DNA of 64,000 nt, taken from positions 1 to 64,000 of the forward strand of contig JAILOV010000032.1 in NCBI GenBank assembly GCA_024690605.1. The letters run 5' to 3'. The translations under genes and the position numbers were made by a program. The notes under the pieces are model-generated. The model searched no databases. It was not told the DNA's origin and saw nothing but the letters and a program-made list of their open reading frames with translations. How positions within the stretch are numbered: position 1 is the stretch's first letter; each line of letters starts with the position of its first letter. Shown piece by piece: positions 62,244 to 64,000 of this stretch. Origin of the DNA: Lachnospiraceae bacterium. Its GTDB lineage: Bacteria > Bacillota > Clostridia > Lachnospirales > Lachnospiraceae.

Positions 62244-63616
62244 GCACACCGATGACCCGAAACCGCTATATGATGAACATGACCGAAGGAGCACCCGCCG
62301 GGCTGCTTCTTCGTTTTATGGTCCCGCTTCTGATCGGCAATATCTTCCAGCAGGTCTACAACATGGTGGACACGATGATCGTCGGACGCACGATCGGACC
62401 GGACGCACTGGCAGCTGTCGGAGCGACCGGCTCCCTGAATTTTCTGTTCTTTTCCCTCTGCGGCGGCCTTTCCATGGGCATCGGCATCCTGATCTCTCAG
62501 GCCTTCGGCGCGGGAAATCACGATATGGTCAAGAGGATCATCACCAACGCGATCTATATCATGACGGCGGCCGCTATGATCATGGGCTTACTCGGCTTTT
62601 TTCTGGCCCGCCGCGTTCTGGTCTTTCTTCATACACCGGAAAACATCGTTGACCGTTCCACGGTCTACATGCAGATCATGTGCCTCGGGATCCTCGCCGT
62701 TTCCCTCTATAACGGGATCGCGTCGATCCTGCGCGGGATCGGGGATTCAAAGACACCTTTGTATTTCCTTGTGATATCAAGCGTATTGAACATCTTTCTC
62801 GATCTCTTTTTCATTCTGGTCCTCGGGACCGACGTCGGAGGAGCGGCGGCAGCAACGGTGCTTTCCCAGCTGATCTCGGCTGTCGGGAGCATTCTCTTCG
62901 CCGTCACGAAGAATCCGATGTTCCGGCTGGAGCGTTCACACTGGAAACCGGATCCCATGCTGATGACCAAGTGCTGCATGATCGGTGTTCCCGTTGCCGC
63001 ACAGTCCTCGATGATCGCGGTTTCCCTGGTCATCCTCCAGGCGGTCGTCAACAGCTTCGGATCCACCGTGGGAGCCGCTTTTACCGCGACCAGCAGGATC
63101 GAGATCCTGGTACAGCAGCCATTCAATTCCCTGTTTGCCGCGCTTTCCACCTTTACCGGTCAGAACATCGGTGCCAACAGACAGGACCGCGTGCGGCAGG
63201 GCTTCCGGCAGTCAACGGTCATGATCCTCATCTTTTCCGCTGTCATGATCCCCGTGATGCAGTTCTTCGGCGATGATCTCATGGGATTCTTTGTTGACGC
63301 CAATGACAACGCCGATGTGATCGCCTACGGTGCACGGGGACTTCAGATCACCAGCATGTTCTTCGTGCCGCTCGGGATGATCAATGTCTTTCGCGGTGTC
63401 ATGAACGGCGCAGGGGACGGCACCTATTCCCTGATCAGCGGCACCAGCGAGATGGTCGGACGGATCGCCTTTCCCAAGCCGTTAACGATGCTGCCGTTTG
63501 TCGGCGTCTGGGGGATCTGGTGGGGGACCGCGCTCACCTGGGCGCTCGTGGCACTGGCCAGTTTTGCGAGGTATCGGAGCGGTGTATGGAAAACCTCGGG
63601 AAAGATCCGCGCCTGA
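62240..63616 (+). CDS. MATE family efflux transporter
   Basis: The 458-residue protein has twelve predicted membrane helices in two homologous halves, the MATE hallmark, with PLLIGNIFQQVYNMVDTMIVG, GPDALAAVGATGS and, in the second half, EILVQQPFNSLFAALSTFTGQN. These antiporters export drugs or metabolites using a sodium or proton gradient; the substrate cannot be read here. The N-terminus has several Met codons (62240, 62252, 62270) and no ribosome site; I kept the first because it overlaps a short upstream frame. The end is followed by a new promoter at 63622. Confidence 0.92.
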   Translation: MSTPMTRNRYMMNMTEGAPAGLLLRFMVPLLIGNIFQQVYNMVDTMIVGRTIGPDALAAVGATGSLNFLFFSLCGGLSMGIGILISQAFGAGNHDMVKRIITNAIYIMTAAAMIMGLLGFFLARRVLVFLHTPENIVDRSTVYMQIMCLGILAVSLYNGIASILRGIGDSKTPLYFLVISSVLNIFLDLFFILVLGTDVGGAAAATVLSQLISAVGSILFAVTKNPMFRLERSHWKPDPMLMTKCCMIGVPVAAQSSMIAVSLVILQAVVNSFGSTVGAAFTATSRIEILVQQPFNSLFAALSTFTGQNIGANRQDRVRQGFRQSTVMILIFSAVMIPVMQFFGDDLMGFFVDANDNADVIAYGARGLQITSMFFVPLGMINVFRGVMNGAGDGTYSLISGTSEMVGRIAFPKPLTMLPFVGVWGIWWGTALTWALVALASFARYRSGVWKTSGKIRA

Positions 63617-63621
63617 GCGCA

Positions 63622-63650
63622 TTTACCGATCGTTTTCCCGATGATATAAT
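63622..63650 (+). promoter_or_regulatory. Extended -10 promoter for the right-edge gene
   Basis: TTTACC (63622-63627), a 17-base spacer and a perfect TATAAT (63645-63650) preceded by TGA. The leader of about 35 bases contains AAAGGAGGAG before ATG 63692. Confidence 0.8.
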
Positions 63651-63691
63651 ACTTACAACGCAGTGGGGGATCCCGAAAGGAGGAGATGCAA

Positions 63692-64000
63692 ATGAACAGA
63701 CACTATCGTAACTTCCGGACCGTTGTCTACATCCCGGCGCAGGTCGCTTCGCGTTTTACACCGGAGAGTCTTGCTTCCGACCATGCCTTTCTGGAGAAAA
63801 CCATCGGGCTGGACAAGGTCTATCTGGAATCGCACCGTGACGGCTGCGATGTGGACAAAGAACAGCTCCTGATGATCAAATCCTTTCTGGAAGAAAAGGG
63901 TGTGACCGTCTCCGGCGGCATCACAACAACGATCGACGATTTTGAGGGCACCGAAAAGGGGAAGCGCCGGATCTTTCACACCTTCTGCTACACGGATCCC
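63692..64000 (+). CDS. Uncharacterised protein, N-terminal part, cut by right edge
   Basis: The frame from ATG 63692, 6 bases after AAAGGAGGAG, stays open to the window end (103 codons). The visible part, MNRHYRNFRTVVYIPAQVAS onward, contains VYLESHRDG, FLEEKGVTVSGGITTTIDD and FCYTDP. This alpha/beta pattern resembles the start of a TIM-barrel found in uncharacterised clostridial glycosidase-like proteins, in which SGGITTT and CYTDP recur; the assignment is from memory and tentative. There is no signal peptide. Confidence 0.7.
   Translation, partial: MNRHYRNFRTVVYIPAQVASRFTPESLASDHAFLEKTIGLDKVYLESHRDGCDVDKEQLLMIKSFLEEKGVTVSGGITTTIDDFEGTEKGKRRIFHTFCYTDP

Overview
The window is gene-dense, moderately GC-rich chromosomal DNA. 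It suggests a Gram-positive member of the Clostridia, most likely Lachnospiraceae. Supporting signs are Shine-Dalgarno sequences close to AGGAGG, the XpaC-TelA pair, the TIGR03960/TIGR03936 radical-SAM pair, clostridial zinc-ribbon/Ser-Thr-kinase/VWA proteins, a YARHG domain and a trimeric purine nucleoside phosphorylase. I see no rRNA, tRNA, insertion sequence, prophage or CRISPR array. No gene-free stretch exceeds 300 bases.

Region 1 (1-21563). The left edge holds the start of a leftward prepilin-peptidase-like gene. Opposite it runs a rightward block of 15 closely packed genes (416-21563) that reads as one envelope phospho-signalling locus. It has a VWA/FHA membrane protein, five tandem paralogues with the same membrane anchor plus TPR stem but different C-terminal modules, two membrane Ser/Thr kinases, two further VWA proteins, an RCC1-repeat protein that looks like a sixth stem member, an N-acetylmuramoyl-L-alanine amidase and zinc-ribbon membrane proteins. 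Predicted topology puts the kinases and the FHA domain in the cytoplasm and the VWA, TPR, RCC1, YARHG and amidase domains outside. No PP2C phosphatase is present here.

Region 2 (21564-35034). tyrS has its own strong promoter. It is followed by a chain of overlapping genes: a serine beta-lactamase-fold hydrolase, purine nucleoside phosphorylase, an MTA/SAH-type deaminase, a membrane-anchored MutS-like ATPase and RNase HI. Next come xpaC-telA, a small acidic protein and a metallophosphoesterase whose 3' end overlaps a convergent D,D-carboxypeptidase gene.

Region 3 (35105-48362). A DUF1858 protein, a GH13 glycosidase and a dUTPase come first, then an ABC ATPase with a permease fused to a GldG-like domain, and three histidine genes (hisD, hisB and a hisIE with an extra N-terminal domain). 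The radical-SAM TIGR03960/TIGR03936 pair follows, split by a polytopic membrane protein.

Region 4 (48403-64000). A signalling operon encodes a response regulator and two hybrid histidine kinases; the second carries a DegV-type lipid-binding domain between its receiver and Hpt domains. A Cache-type chemotaxis receptor follows, then small membrane proteins, a DUF6765 protein, an MscS channel, a second secreted amidase, a DUF2130 protein, a MATE transporter and a gene cut by the right edge.

Two themes recur. Many genes are coupled through ATGA-type overlaps. Three promoters (for the prepilin peptidase, xpaC and the carboxypeptidase) lie so close to their start codons that the mRNAs should be leaderless. 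The strongest candidates for undescribed biology are the TPR-stem/kinase/FHA/VWA locus and the DegV-containing phosphorelay kinase.
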